Shown here in pieces: positions 8,803-17,215 of a DNA stretch of 64,000 bases. The DNA comes from Nocardioides massiliensis (GTDB lineage: Bacteria > Actinomycetota > Actinomycetes > Propionibacteriales > Nocardioidaceae). The notes below the pieces were generated by a model, which was given only the letters and a program-made list of their open reading frames with translations, did not search any database and was not told where the DNA came from. The stretch's first letter is position 1. The number at the start of each line of letters is the position of its first letter. The position numbers and the translations under genes were made by a program. The stretch covers positions 1,488,001-1,552,000 of the forward strand of contig NZ_JAUSQM010000001.1 of the NCBI RefSeq assembly GCF_030811215.1, in the 5' to 3' direction.

Positions 8803-9570
8803 TCACCCGCCCCCGGCCAGGGTGGCGACGGCCTCGTTGACCAGCCCTGCCAGCCGCTCGACGATGCCGGGCAGGGCGGGGAACGCCAGGCCGATGATGA
8901 GCAGGGTGAGCCCGATCTTGGCGGGGAACATGACGTTGAGCGCGTTGAGCTGCGGCGCGACCTTCGTCAGGAGCGCGAGGGCGAGGTCGGCCACGAAGAG
9001 CACGGCGATCAGCGGCAGCGCGATCTGCACCGCGGTCGTGAAGAACACGCCGAAGGCGCGCACCAGGATCTCGGGAAGGCCGCTCAGGTCCGCCGACGCA
9101 CCGACGGGCATCAGGTCGAAGGTGCTCAGCAGGCCGCCGATCACCAACAGGTGGGCGCCGGTGGCGAAGAGCAGGGTGGTGGCGAGCAGCTGCTGGAACT
9201 TGCCGAACACGGTGTTGGGGTTCATCGACAGCGGGTCGAAGCCCTGGGCGAGGGCGAAGCCGCCGAACACGTCGATCATCGCGCCGGCGGCGGAGACCGC
9301 GGCGAAGATCAGATAGGTCACGAACCCCATCGCCGCGCCCACCAGCACCTGGGTGACGACGGCGAGGATCAGCGGTGCCGTCTGCTGGGGGACCGTGGTG
9401 CCCACGGCCAGGGGCACCGTCGCCAGAGCCAGGCCCAAGGACAGCACGGCCTTCGCCGCCGTCGGCACCGCGCGCGAGGAGAACGGTGGCACCAGGAGCA
9501 TCCAGGCAGCGATCCGCACGGAGGCGAGGAGGTAGGCGATCAACGGCTCGCCGGCGATGGTCAGGGTCAT
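8803..9570 (-). CDS. fliR: Flagellar export gate protein FliR
   Basis: FliR is part of the FliPQR core channel of the flagellar type III system. The 255-residue sequence is almost wholly hydrophobic with about six membrane segments and the family motif GFDPLSMNPNTV near the middle. Spacing to fliQ is five bases and to flhB three bases, so the genes share a transcript. Length and position are normal. Confidence 0.93.
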   Translation of the reverse strand: MTLTIAGEPLIAYLLASVRIAAWMLLVPPFSSRAVPTAAKAVLSLGLALATVPLAVGTTVPQQTAPLILAVVTQVLVGAAMGFVTYLIFAAVSAAGAMIDVFGGFALAQGFDPLSMNPNTVFGKFQQLLATTLLFATGAHLLVIGGLLSTFDLMPVGASADLSGLPEILVRAFGVFFTTAVQIALPLIAVLFVADLALALLTKVAPQLNALNVMFPAKIGLTLLIIGLAFPALPGIVERLAGLVNEAVATLAGGG

Positions 9571-9575
9571 CGCGC

Positions 9576-9845
9576 TCAGCCCAGCAGGCTCGGCACGCGC
9601 TCGAAGAGGTCCCGGGTGAATCCCACCATGGTGTGCAGCATCCAGTTGCCGCAGATCAGCAGCGCGATGCCCACGCCGAGGAGCTTCGGCACGAACGCGA
9701 GGGTGAACTCCTGGATCTGCGTCATCGACTGGAACAGCGAGATGGTGAATCCGATGACCAGCGACGTCACGAGGATCGGCGCGCTCAGCTTGAGGGCGAC
9801 GACCATCGTCTGCATCGCCATCTCGATCACCTGGGTGTCGGTCAT
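9576..9845 (-). CDS. fliQ: Flagellar export gate protein FliQ
   Basis: FliQ is a small subunit (four copies per channel) of the FliPQR export gate. The 89-residue product has two long hydrophobic hairpin helices (about 15-40 and 52-78) around the conserved SLFQSMTQIQEFTLAFVPK segment. The ATG overlaps the fliP stop by four bases (ATGA), which fixes the start and implies translational coupling. Confidence 0.95.
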   Translation of the reverse strand: MTDTQVIEMAMQTMVVALKLSAPILVTSLVIGFTISLFQSMTQIQEFTLAFVPKLLGVGIALLICGNWMLHTMVGFTRDLFERVPSLLG

Positions 9846-10702
9846 CCGCCTCCTCCGTAGCTCGACACCAGCGCCCTGATGATCAGGGCCCATCCGTCCA
9901 CGAGGACGAAGAGCAAGAGCTTGAAGGGCAGCGACACCATGACCGGCGGCATCATCATCATGCCGAGTGCCATCAGCGCGCCGCTGACGACGATGTCGAT
10001 GACCAGGAACGGCACGAAGATGACGAAGCCGATGATGAAGGCGGCTTTGAGCTCGCTGAGCACGAACGCGGGGATGAGGGTCGTGAGCGGTACGTCGGCG
10101 CGGGTCGCGGGCAGCTCGCGGTCGGCGACGCTGGTCAGCAGCCGGAGCTCGTCGTCCCCGGTCTGGTCGAGCATGAAGTCGCGCAGCGGTTCGATGCCGA
10201 CGTCGAACGCCTGGCTGGCCGTCAGGTCGCCGGCGAGGTAGGGCTGCAACCCCGCGTCGTTGATGGCCGTCAGCACCGGCGCCATGATGAACAGGCTCAA
10301 GAACAACGCCAACCCGGCCAGGACCTGGTTGGGCGGGGTCTGCTGCAGCCCTAGTGCGTTGCGCGTCAGGCCGAGCACCACGAGGATCTTGGTGAAGCTC
10401 GTGCAGGTCAGCAGGATCGCCGGCAGCAGGGAGAGCAGCGTGAGCCCGATGATCGCGATGACCGGGGTGCCGGGTTCGCCGGTGAGACCATCGAGGTCGA
10501 CGGTGACCGAGGCCCCTCCCTCGGGGCCACCCGGTCCGACGGGGCCGTCGGGACCCAGCGGCGCGCCGGCCGCGGGCGCGGCCAGCACCGTCGCGAGCAC
10601 GAGCACCGCGAGGGAGACGAGCACCGCGGTCGCCAGGACCACCAGGGCACGCCTGCCAGGCGTGGCGGGCGTCGTACGCCGCCACAGAGCCGTCGTCGTC
10701 AT
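9842..10702 (-). CDS. fliP: Flagellar export gate protein FliP
   Basis: FliP forms the pentameric core of the export channel. The 286-residue product starts with a cleavable-looking signal region (hydrophobic 19-45, ending AAPAAGA). A Gly/Pro-rich spacer follows, then the conserved body with LLTCTSFTKILVVLGLTRNALG and QTPPNQVLAGLALFL. The C-terminal helices include GMMMMPPVMVSLPFKLLLFVLVDGW. An N-terminal signal sequence is usual for FliP. It overlaps fliQ by four bases. Confidence 0.95.
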   Translation of the reverse strand: MTTTALWRRTTPATPGRRALVVLATAVLVSLAVLVLATVLAAPAAGAPLGPDGPVGPGGPEGGASVTVDLDGLTGEPGTPVIAIIGLTLLSLLPAILLTCTSFTKILVVLGLTRNALGLQQTPPNQVLAGLALFLSLFIMAPVLTAINDAGLQPYLAGDLTASQAFDVGIEPLRDFMLDQTGDDELRLLTSVADRELPATRADVPLTTLIPAFVLSELKAAFIIGFVIFVPFLVIDIVVSGALMALGMMMMPPVMVSLPFKLLLFVLVDGWALIIRALVSSYGGGG

Positions 10703-10712
10703 GCGATCGTGG

Positions 10713-11195
10713 TCATGAGGCGTCGCGCGCCCGGGTCGCAGCGGTGAGGGCCTGACGCCAGGTCTGCACCGAGAGCAACGATCCCGCGAGCGGGCCTCCC
10801 GGCTGCGGGGGTACGCCGCCGCGCCCGGCGGGGACGGTGGGGACGGCGATCGGGACGTCCGCCCGATGCTTGCCGGGGGCGACGACGCTCAGGCCCGTGG
10901 CCACGGGTGCGTCCGGGCCGCCCACGACGCCCGCCGGCAGGGTCGTGGCGATCTCGTCGGGGTCGAGCTCGGCCAGGACGCTCACCTGCTGCTCGGTGGT
11001 GCCGAGGACCAGGACCCGCTCACCGACCGTCACCACGGCGACGGCCGAGGTCCGGGAGAGCGGGCGCCGGTGCAGGATGCGGACCAGGTCGTCCTGGCCG
11101 CCACCCATGCGTCGTTGGGTGATCCGGGCGAGGACGAGCAGCAGGCCCACCACGGCCGCCAGCGACACGACGAGACGGAGAGCGAGCTCCCACAT
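10713..11195 (-). CDS. fliO: Flagellar biosynthesis protein FliO
   Basis: FliO assists assembly of the FliP ring and is not part of the final channel. The 160-residue product has one N-terminal transmembrane helix (about residues 3-21) followed by the short conserved FliO fold, seen here as DLVRILHRRPLSRTSAVAVVTVGERVLVLGTTEQQVSVLAEL. The tail is Pro/Gly-rich and low in complexity. The ATG at 11195 is chosen because it follows the fliN stop by one base and places the membrane helix at the N-terminus. A longer upstream start would run into fliN. Confidence 0.85.
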   Translation of the reverse strand: MWELALRLVVSLAAVVGLLLVLARITQRRMGGGQDDLVRILHRRPLSRTSAVAVVTVGERVLVLGTTEQQVSVLAELDPDEIATTLPAGVVGGPDAPVATGLSVVAPGKHRADVPIAVPTVPAGRGGVPPQPGGPLAGSLLSVQTWRQALTAATRARDAS

Positions 11196-11196
11196 G

Positions 11197-11979
11197 TCAG
11201 GCCGTCGCAGCCACGGAGCCGGCGTCGACGATCTCGGTGACCCGCAGCCCGAAGTCCTCGTCGACGACGACGACCTCACCGCGGGCGATCAAGCGACCGT
11301 TGACGAGCAGGTCCGCGGGGCTCCCCGCGGCGCGGTCGAGCTCCAGGACGGTGCCCGGTGTGAGCGCGAGCAGGTCGCGCACGCTCATCCGGGTGCGCCC
11401 GAGCTCGACGGTGACGTCCATGACCACCCCGTGCAGCAGCTCGATGCCGCGGACCGGGCCTGCCGTCGCCGTAGCCGCCGCAGGGCCCGGCACGGCAGCC
11501 GGGAGGACTGTCGGGTCCGGGGTGAACACCGCCGAGACCGGACCCGGGGCGGGCGCGAAGGCGGCGTCGGCGACGAGCAGGGCGGCGGCGACAGCGACGC
11601 CGCCCAGCGGCACCACGACGAAGGACTCACCCAGCAGCGCCACCGCGGCGTGCGGGTCGAGCTGACGACCGGCCTCGACCCGGCACCCGAGCGCGCTCCC
11701 CGCTGCGTCGAGGGCCGGCTGGACCGCGGCGGCCAGGTCGAGCTGCCCCAGAGGGCTCTCGGACAGGGCGCTCACCAGCTCCTGGCCGACCAGGACGGCG
11801 ATCTGTCCCCGTGCGCCGCCGTCGAGCGCGGCAGCCACGGCCCCGGCGAAGCCGGCCACGACGTGCGGGGTGCCCGGCTGCGCCGTCCCGGCGCTCAGCG
11901 GATCGGCCGAGGGCAGGACGGCGGCCGCGGCCTGCGCGGCGGGGAGGGCGAGCTGCGGGTCGGCGGTGGTCGGGCTCAT
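11197..11979 (-). CDS. fliN: Flagellar motor switch protein FliN with long N-terminal domain
   Basis: FliN forms the lower part of the C-ring. Only the last 80 or so residues are the SpoA/FliN domain ([24 protein letters not shown] to [15 protein letters not shown]). They follow about 160 residues of Ala-rich sequence, against about 130 for a whole enterobacterial FliN. The N-terminal part has the size and strand/helix alternation of the CheC-like domain of FliY. I see no convincing ExxN phosphatase motif: the corresponding helix reads [18 protein letters not shown] degenerate FliY-type protein is therefore likely. It overlaps fliM by four bases. Confidence 0.85.
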   Translation of the reverse strand: MSPTTADPQLALPAAQAAAAVLPSADPLSAGTAQPGTPHVVAGFAGAVAAALDGGARGQIAVLVGQELVSALSESPLGQLDLAAAVQPALDAAGSALGCRVEAGRQLDPHAAVALLGESFVVVPLGGVAVAAALLVADAAFAPAPGPVSAVFTPDPTVLPAAVPGPAAATATAGPVRGIELLHGVVMDVTVELGRTRMSVRDLLALTPGTVLELDRAAGSPADLLVNGRLIARGEVVVVDEDFGLRVTEIVDAGSVAATA

Positions 11980-13001
11980 CGGCGGGTCTCCTGGGACGGG
12001 GGCGGAAGAGTGACGACGAGAGCGGCCAGCTTGCGTCCCTGGACGCCGGCGGTGGCGTGGGCCAGCACGCCGTGGCCGTCGGGCTTCTCGACGGTGACCT
12101 CGAGGGGGGCGGCGGCGGGGTGGTCGAGCCGGAGGACGTCCCCCACGGCGAGGGTGCTCAACGCACCGGGCTCCAACCGGGTGGGGCGGAACTGCACCGT
12201 GACCTCCACCGGCACGTGCGCGAAGGCCGCGTGCAGCTGCTCACCGGCGTGCTTGCGCTGGGCACGCTCGCGCTCGGAGACGGGCGCCGGCGTCGCAGCC
12301 GCCTGCAGCTGGGGGAGCAGCGGTGAGAACGGCAGGCAGACGGTGAACGGGTAGGACCGGTCGGTGATGCGCAGGTCGAAGGTGAGCACGACGACGACGT
12401 CGCTCGCGCCGGCGACCTGGGCGAACTGCGGGCTGTACTCGACCGCCTTGACGCGGGGCTCGAGCTCGACGGTGCCGCCGAGGGCGTAGCGCATCTCGCC
12501 GAGGAGGCGCTGCACGAGGCCGCCGATGACGCTGGCCTCGATCTCGCTGAGCGGGCGCACGGGCTGGTCGCCGGCGCCGTGCCCTCCGAGCATGTGGTCG
12601 ACGCACACCATCGTCGCCGGCAGCGACAGCTCGAGCACGCCCAGGCCCGGCATCGGGTCGATGGAGAACAACGTCATGTAGGTCGTCGGGGGAAGCCCGT
12701 CGACGTACTCGCCGTAGGAGCGTTGCTCGATCGACACGAGCGAGATCTGGGAGACCTTGCGCAGCGACGAGGTGAAGACCGTCGTCGCCTGCCGAGCGAA
12801 CCCCTCGAAGCCGAGCTGCAGCATCCGGGAGTGCTCGCGGGAGAGCTGGATCGGACGGCGGAAGTCGTAGCCGGAGACGACGCGGGGCTGCCGACGGCGC
12901 TGACGGCCGGCGCTGGCGAGCACGGACCCGGTGGCCGCGGCGAGGCCACCGGCCGTGGGCTCGCTCGTCCCCGCGGTCGGGTCGACGGCAGGGGTGGTCA
13001 C
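11976..13001 (-). CDS. fliM: Flagellar motor switch protein FliM
   Basis: FliM is the middle C-ring protein that passes CheY binding to FliG and sets rotation direction. From the GTG at 13001 it is 341 residues. The CheC-like middle domain ([27 protein letters not shown] onward) and the C-terminal SpoA domain are clear. The first 45 residues are Ala/Gly/Thr-rich and lack the SQxEIDALL peptide that docks CheY-P in most FliM proteins. The start is uncertain because the Shine-Dalgarno sequence is weak. An upstream ATG at 13070 adds 23 residues without that motif. It is the first gene of the fliM-flhB operon. Confidence 0.9.
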   Translation of the reverse strand: MTTPAVDPTAGTSEPTAGGLAAATGSVLASAGRQRRRQPRVVSGYDFRRPIQLSREHSRMLQLGFEGFARQATTVFTSSLRKVSQISLVSIEQRSYGEYVDGLPPTTYMTLFSIDPMPGLGVLELSLPATMVCVDHMLGGHGAGDQPVRPLSEIEASVIGGLVQRLLGEMRYALGGTVELEPRVKAVEYSPQFAQVAGASDVVVVLTFDLRITDRSYPFTVCLPFSPLLPQLQAAATPAPVSERERAQRKHAGEQLHAAFAHVPVEVTVQFRPTRLEPGALSTLAVGDVLRLDHPAAAPLEVTVEKPDGHGVLAHATAGVQGRKLAALVVTLPPPSQETRR

Positions 13002-13088
13002 GCCTGGGCTATCGGCGCGGGGCCCGGACCACCTGAGTGCTTGCCCCGCACGCAGCCCGCTAAGCCACACGTTCGGCCGATCAGGGCC

Positions 13089-13102
13089 GGGACCTTGGTC
13101 CC
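13089..13102. promoter_or_regulatory. Shared flagellar inverted repeat, copy 2 (fliM upstream)
   Basis: An exact copy of GGGACCTTGGTCCC lies 87 bp upstream of the fliM GTG, in the 132-bp gap between fliL and fliM. Its presence argues that fliM begins a separate transcript rather than being read only from the flbD operon. Confidence 0.6.
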
Positions 13103-13133
13103 GAGCAGGAGGCTCGGAGGGTGTCGCAGTGGG

Positions 13134-13592
13134 CTACTGCGTCACGAAGTCGGTGAAGTACGGCTCGATCACCTCACCGTCGTAGAGCTCGTCCAGGCGG
13201 ACCGCCAGCTGGTCCTTGAGCGCCCGGCGGTTGTCGGCGGAGGCGAGCTCGCTCATCGAGCGTCCGCTGAAGAGGTCGATCACCGCGTCGAGCGCCTTGC
13301 TGCCGTCGGTCTCCGGCGCCTCGGCCCTCAGCTGCAGGGCGATGCCGATCTTCAGGTAGTGCCCACCGGCGAGGTTGACCTGGATGGGTTCGAGGGCGAC
13401 CACCTCCCCGGGCACGGGGGCAGCGTCGGCCGGGAGCGGTGCGGGCCGCAGGAACCAGTACGCCGCACCAGCGACGATGAGCATCGCCACGACGATGCTG
13501 ATGAGCCGGCGCTTCCCGCTCGGTGCCGGGGGCGGCGCGCCCGGCGGGGCCTCGGCGCGGGGCTTGGTCGGGGGGATGGCCGTGACGGTCAC
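13134..13592 (-). CDS. fliL: Flagellar basal body-associated protein FliL
   Basis: FliL surrounds the stator units and modulates motor torque. The 152-residue product has a Pro-rich cytosolic N-terminus, one transmembrane helix (about 30-47) and an extracytoplasmic FliL domain ending VIEPYFTDFVTQ. The conserved EPIQVNLAGGHYLKIGIALQL strand lies near 68-88. Its ATG overlaps the motB stop by four bases, consistent with a stator-related operon flbD-motA-motB-fliL. Confidence 0.92.
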   Translation of the reverse strand: MTVTAIPPTKPRAEAPPGAPPPAPSGKRRLISIVVAMLIVAGAAYWFLRPAPLPADAAPVPGEVVALEPIQVNLAGGHYLKIGIALQLRAEAPETDGSKALDAVIDLFSGRSMSELASADNRRALKDQLAVRLDELYDGEVIEPYFTDFVTQ

Positions 13593-14566
13593 GGTCGGAC
13601 CTCCTTGTCGGACGGGGGCGTGCGCCGCTCGGGAGACGCGCCGAGGGCGCCGGGGATGTCGAGGTCCGAGACCTCGTCGAGGAGCTGGCGGCTCTCGGCG
13701 TCGAGTGCGGAGAGGACGACGACGTCGACCCGCTTGTTGACCCGTTGTGACCGCGGGTGCGAGGGGTCGAGGAGTGGGCGTTCCTTGCCGTGCGCGCTGG
13801 CGACCATGCGTTCCTGGGGGACCCTTCCGACCTCGTGCAGGCGCCGCAGGACGGTGATCGCCCGCGCCGAGGAGAGATCCCAGTCGGTGGGGTAGTACTT
13901 GGGCCGAACGTCCACCTGGTTGGTGTGCCCGTCGATCTGCAGGGGGTCGCTCAGGTCGCGCAGGATGGGGGCGAGGGTGTCGATGACCCGCGTGCCCCGG
14001 GGCGTCAGGGTGGCGAGGTCCGCGGAGAACACCACGTGCTCGGAGACCAGACTGATGGCCAGGCCGCGCTCGTCGACCTGCATCAGCACGTCGTCGGCCA
14101 AGCCGGCCCGGCGCAGTGCCGCGGTGATGCGCCGCGCGACGTCGGCCAGCCGCTCGGCCTCCGCGGAGGCTTCGGCGTACCTGCGCTGCTGCTGGCGACC
14201 GAGCTCACGCCGGGCGGGGTCGTCGAGCACGTACGCCGCCAGGTCGGGGCGTACGCCGTCCTGCTGGTGCTGCACCTCGGCGGCCGGCACCGGCATCGGC
14301 ATCACCGCCGACATGACCGCAGGGCCCTGCCCCTGGAGCACCGCCGGCGAGCCACGCATGTCGGCCTGGCTGCCGAAGCCGGCGGCCAGGCTCTCCTTGA
14401 GCTCCTCGAACTTCGTCTCGTCGACCTGACTCATGGCGTAGAGCACGATGAACAGCGCCATGAGCACGGTGATCATGTCGGCGTAGGACACCAACCAACG
14501 CTCGTGGTTCTCGTGCTCCTCCTCGTGGGGGCCACGACGACGACGGGGTCGAGAGCGCGGCGCCAC
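13589..14566 (-). CDS. motB: Flagellar stator protein MotB
   Basis: MotB anchors the stator to peptidoglycan and carries the ion-binding Asp. The 325-residue product has a charged N-terminus and one transmembrane helix (about 27-45) with the essential Asp in SYADMITVLMALF (Asp30). A linker/plug region and a C-terminal OmpA-like peptidoglycan-binding domain (IDGHTNQVDVRPKYYPTDW, LSSARAITVLRRL) follow. It begins one base after the motA stop and overlaps fliL. Ion specificity, H+ or Na+, cannot be settled by inspection. Confidence 0.95.
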   Translation of the reverse strand: MAPRSRPRRRRGPHEEEHENHERWLVSYADMITVLMALFIVLYAMSQVDETKFEELKESLAAGFGSQADMRGSPAVLQGQGPAVMSAVMPMPVPAAEVQHQQDGVRPDLAAYVLDDPARRELGRQQQRRYAEASAEAERLADVARRITAALRRAGLADDVLMQVDERGLAISLVSEHVVFSADLATLTPRGTRVIDTLAPILRDLSDPLQIDGHTNQVDVRPKYYPTDWDLSSARAITVLRRLHEVGRVPQERMVASAHGKERPLLDPSHPRSQRVNKRVDVVVLSALDAESRQLLDEVSDLDIPGALGASPERRTPPSDKEVRP

Positions 14567-14567
14567 G

Positions 14568-15335
14568 TCACGCCGCCACGGTCTCGGCCTGGTCGGCGGG
14601 CAGCAACGAGCGCAGCTTCAGGGCGACGATGCGCGGGTTGGAGCCGGCCTGGATGGCTGCCACGCCCTCGATGACCATCTCCATCCGCGCGCACTCGAGC
14701 TCGCTGACGCGCTTGAGCTTCGCGGCGATCGGCAGCCAGATGGCGTTCGCCGACAGGACGCCCCACAGGGTGGCCAGGAAGGCCGCAGCGATCATGTGGC
14801 CCAGCTCGTCGGGCTTCGCCAGGTTCTCCAGGACGTGCACGAGGCTCATCACGGTGCCGACGATCCCGATGGTGGGGGCGTAGCCGCCCGCGTCGGTGAA
14901 GAACTTCGCCGACTGCTTGTCGTCGGCGCGTTTGGCCGCCACCTCGGACTCGAGGATGTCGCGGAGCTCGTCGGGGTCGGTCCCGTCGACGGCGAGGGTG
15001 ACGCCGCGGACCATGAACGGGTCGTCCAGCTCGCCGATCGCGTCCTCGAGGGAGAGCAGACCCTCCCTGCGGGCCCTGTCAGCGAGTGACACCACCGTGG
15101 GGATGACGTCCGAGGCCGGTCGGATCTTCGCGGTGAACGCCCGCTTCAACGCCAGGACCGACGCCTTGAAGTCGCGCAGTGTCCCCCCGGCCAGGCACAC
15201 GGCGATGGTGCCGCCGAAGACCAGCAGCATCGGGGGGAGCATGAGCAGGCTTGCCGGATGCCCACCCTCGAGGATGTTGGCGGTGACGATGACCAGGAAC
15301 GCCAGACCGAGACCGATGAGGGTTGCCGGATCCAT
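14568..15335 (-). CDS. motA: Flagellar stator protein MotA
   Basis: MotA forms the pentameric ring that turns against FliG. The 255-residue protein shows four hydrophobic segments (about 5-20, 32-50, 150-170, 185-205) and the long cytoplasmic loop between the second and third. The third-to-fourth helix region GGYAPTIGIVGTVMSLVHVLENL carries the conserved proline of the ion path. It lies three bases after flbD and one base before motB. Confidence 0.95.
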   Translation of the reverse strand: MDPATLIGLGLAFLVIVTANILEGGHPASLLMLPPMLLVFGGTIAVCLAGGTLRDFKASVLALKRAFTAKIRPASDVIPTVVSLADRARREGLLSLEDAIGELDDPFMVRGVTLAVDGTDPDELRDILESEVAAKRADDKQSAKFFTDAGGYAPTIGIVGTVMSLVHVLENLAKPDELGHMIAAAFLATLWGVLSANAIWLPIAAKLKRVSELECARMEMVIEGVAAIQAGSNPRIVALKLRSLLPADQAETVAA

Positions 15336-15338
15336 CGC

Positions 15339-15662
15339 TCAGCCCTCGCCGTCGAGCCGCGGCCGCGTCGCGGGAAGGACCGCCGCGAGGTGGCGGCCCT
15401 CGGGCCCGGGCTGGGACGTGGCGGTGACGGCCGGGGTGACCGCCGGCGTGACGACCGAGCCGGCGCCGGGGTCGGCGGACTGGCTGACCAGCAGGCCGCG
15501 GTAGGCGCGGACCGCGGCGACCACCTCGGTGATGGTCTCGAGGACGAGGTACTTCTTGCCGTCGACCAGCGTGATCACGGTGTCGGGCGTGGCGTCCACG
15601 CGTTCGATCAGGTCGGAGTTGAGCGCGAACTCCGTCCCGGTGAGACGGGTGAGCATGATCAT
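15339..15662 (-). CDS. flbD: FlbD/SwrD-family flagellar protein
   Basis: The first 60 residues (MIMLTRLTGTEFALNSDLIERVDATPDTVITLVDGKKYLV and on) match the small FlbD/SwrD family. In Bacillus SwrD raises stator torque. The 107-residue product is longer than the usual 60-75 residues because of a Val/Thr/Pro-rich C-terminal tail. The ATG encoding MIMLTRLTG is chosen on family grounds; a second in-frame ATG lies two codons on. It leads the motA-motB-fliL operon, downstream of a strong terminator, so it must have its own promoter in 15663-15774. Confidence 0.85.
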   Translation of the reverse strand: MIMLTRLTGTEFALNSDLIERVDATPDTVITLVDGKKYLVLETITEVVAAVRAYRGLLVSQSADPGAGSVVTPAVTPAVTATSQPGPEGRHLAAVLPATRPRLDGEG

Positions 15663-15774
15663 CGAGGCGCACCATCCTTGTGCTGACTGCCGAGACGACG
15701 GGCCGTCCGTGGCCTGTCGGCACCTCTCATCGGCCGGGTCGCCGCCGACCTGAGGGAACGGTGAAAACAACCGC

Positions 15775-15808
15775 GGGGCCGGCCGTCCCTGGGTGGACGG
15801 CCGGCCCC
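15775..15808 (-). terminator. Rho-independent terminator of the flgB-flgE operon
   Basis: A perfect 14-bp stem (GGGGCCGGCCGTCC / GGACGGCCGGCCCC) with a 6-nt loop lies 30 bp after the flgE stop. On the minus strand it is followed by GCGGTTGTTTTC. This is the clearest intrinsic terminator in the window and separates the flgB operon from flbD-motAB-fliL. Confidence 0.85.
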
Positions 15809-15838
15809 GGCGGCCAGCAGCGCGGAGCGGCGGGACGC

Positions 15839-16681
15839 TCAGCGCTTGATGTTCACCAGCTCCTCGAGGACTCCATCGGAGGTGGTGATGACTCGGGAGT
15901 TCGCCTGGAAACCGCGCTGAGCGAGGATCAGGTTGGTGAACTCGGCCGCGAGGTCGACGTTGGACATCTCCAGAGCGCCGGCGACGAAGGTGCCGTTGCG
16001 TCCCTCGCCGGAGACGCCGAGCTGCACCGGCCCGGAGTTGGCGCTGGCGCGGTAGGCCGTCTCGCCGACCTTCTCCAGCCCCATGGGGTTGTTGAAGTCG
16101 GCCATCGCCAGCTGTGCCATGGCACGCTGGGTGCCGTCGGAGAACACGCCGCGCAGGACGCCGTCGGAGCCGAAGTTGTAGGACGACAGTGTCACGCCCG
16201 GGCCGAGACCGGCGGTGTCGAGGGTGATGTCGACCAACGGGCCGGTGGGGGCGCCGCCGGCGTCGACGGCGTACCCCCGGACGCGCGACCCCTGCGGGGT
16301 GACGAGGGTGCCGGACTCGTCGAAGGTGAAGGCGCCGGCGCGGGTGTAGAGCTCCTCGTTGCCCTTGCGCACCACGAAGAAGCCGTCGCCCTGGATCATC
16401 AGGTCGGTGGAGCGGCCGGTCGTCTGGGTGGAGCCTTGCAGGAAGTTGGTGCTGACGCTGGCGACCTGGACGCCCAGGCCGACCTGGATGGGGTTGGTGC
16501 CGCCGCGATCGTCGCTGCCCGGCGATGCCCCGGTCAGCATCTGGCTCAGGGTGTCCTGGAAGACGGTGGTGCTGGCCTTGAAGCCGGTGGTGTTGGCGTT
16601 GGCGATGTTGTTGCCGGTGACGTCGAGCATGGTCTGGTTGACGCGGAGCCCGGAGATGCCGGCGAAGAGTGAACGGAGCAT
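15839..16681 (-). CDS. flgE: Flagellar hook/rod protein of the FlgE/FlgF/FlgG family
   Basis: The N-terminus (SLFAGISGLRVNQTMLDVTGNNIANANTTGFK) and C-terminus (EMSNVDLAAEFTNLILAQRGFQANSRVITTSDGVLEELVNIKR) are the paired coiled-coil motifs of flagellar axial proteins. At 280 residues it is short for a FlgE hook protein and nearer to FlgG in size. Its place after flgD, the hook cap, makes hook protein the better call. It is the only FlgE/F/G paralogue in the window. It ends the long flgB operon just before the terminator. Confidence 0.85.
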   Translation of the reverse strand: MLRSLFAGISGLRVNQTMLDVTGNNIANANTTGFKASTTVFQDTLSQMLTGASPGSDDRGGTNPIQVGLGVQVASVSTNFLQGSTQTTGRSTDLMIQGDGFFVVRKGNEELYTRAGAFTFDESGTLVTPQGSRVRGYAVDAGGAPTGPLVDITLDTAGLGPGVTLSSYNFGSDGVLRGVFSDGTQRAMAQLAMADFNNPMGLEKVGETAYRASANSGPVQLGVSGEGRNGTFVAGALEMSNVDLAAEFTNLILAQRGFQANSRVITTSDGVLEELVNIKR

Positions 16682-16723
16682 GAGGTGTCCTCTGGGTGAG
16701 TGCGGTCGGGTCGGTCGTGCAGG

Positions 16724-17206
16724 TCAGTCGTCGGCGGGCGTGGCAGCTGCCGTGCCGGCGTCCGGTCCGATGCCGGGCCGGGTGACGGTGTGGAGGGCGG
16801 CGAGGGCGACGTCGGTGCCGTCGATCGAGAGCACCGGGCCCTGCGAGCCGAAGGTCACCCCGTCGACGACGCCGGTCGCGGTGGGGGCGGGGCTGCCGTC
16901 GTCACCGGCAGGTCCGGTGGCGTAGGTGACGGTCGTGCCGACCAGGCTGCTGGCGCCGAAGGCGAGCTGGGCCTGGACCATCGCGGCGGTCTGCGCAGCG
17001 ACCTCCTCCATCTTCTCCAGGGAGGTGAACTGCGCGGACTGCGCGAGGAACTGGCTCGAGTCGGTCGGGTTCATCGGGTCCTGGTAGCGCAGCTGCGCCA
17101 CCAGGAGCTGGAGGAACATGTCCTTGTCCTGCTGGGTCTTCGCCGAGGTCGTGGCACCGAGCCCCCACAGGCTCGGCCCGACCCCTTCGGTCGCGGAGAT
17201 CGACAC
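16724..17206 (-). CDS. flgD: Flagellar hook capping protein FlgD
   Basis: FlgD caps the growing hook so that FlgE subunits can polymerise. The 160-residue product carries the conserved N-terminal signature DKDMFLQLLVAQLRYQDPMNPTDSSQFLAQSAQFTSLEKM (residues about 27-66). A short beta-rich C-terminal region (GTTVTYA...GVVDGVTF...VLSIDG) follows. The C-terminal domain is smaller than in enterobacteria. It lies 9 bp after fliK and 42 bp before flgE. Confidence 0.93.
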   Translation of the reverse strand: MSISATEGVGPSLWGLGATTSAKTQQDKDMFLQLLVAQLRYQDPMNPTDSSQFLAQSAQFTSLEKMEEVAAQTAAMVQAQLAFGASSLVGTTVTYATGPAGDDGSPAPTATGVVDGVTFGSQGPVLSIDGTDVALAALHTVTRPGIGPDAGTAAATPADD

Positions 17207-17215
17207 CGCTCCTCC

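Noticed and set aside
13050-13076. Plus-strand string resembling a sigma-28 promoter (CTAAG then GCCGATCA)
   Set aside because: The spacer is 11 instead of about 15 and it points away from fliM toward an opposite-strand gene.
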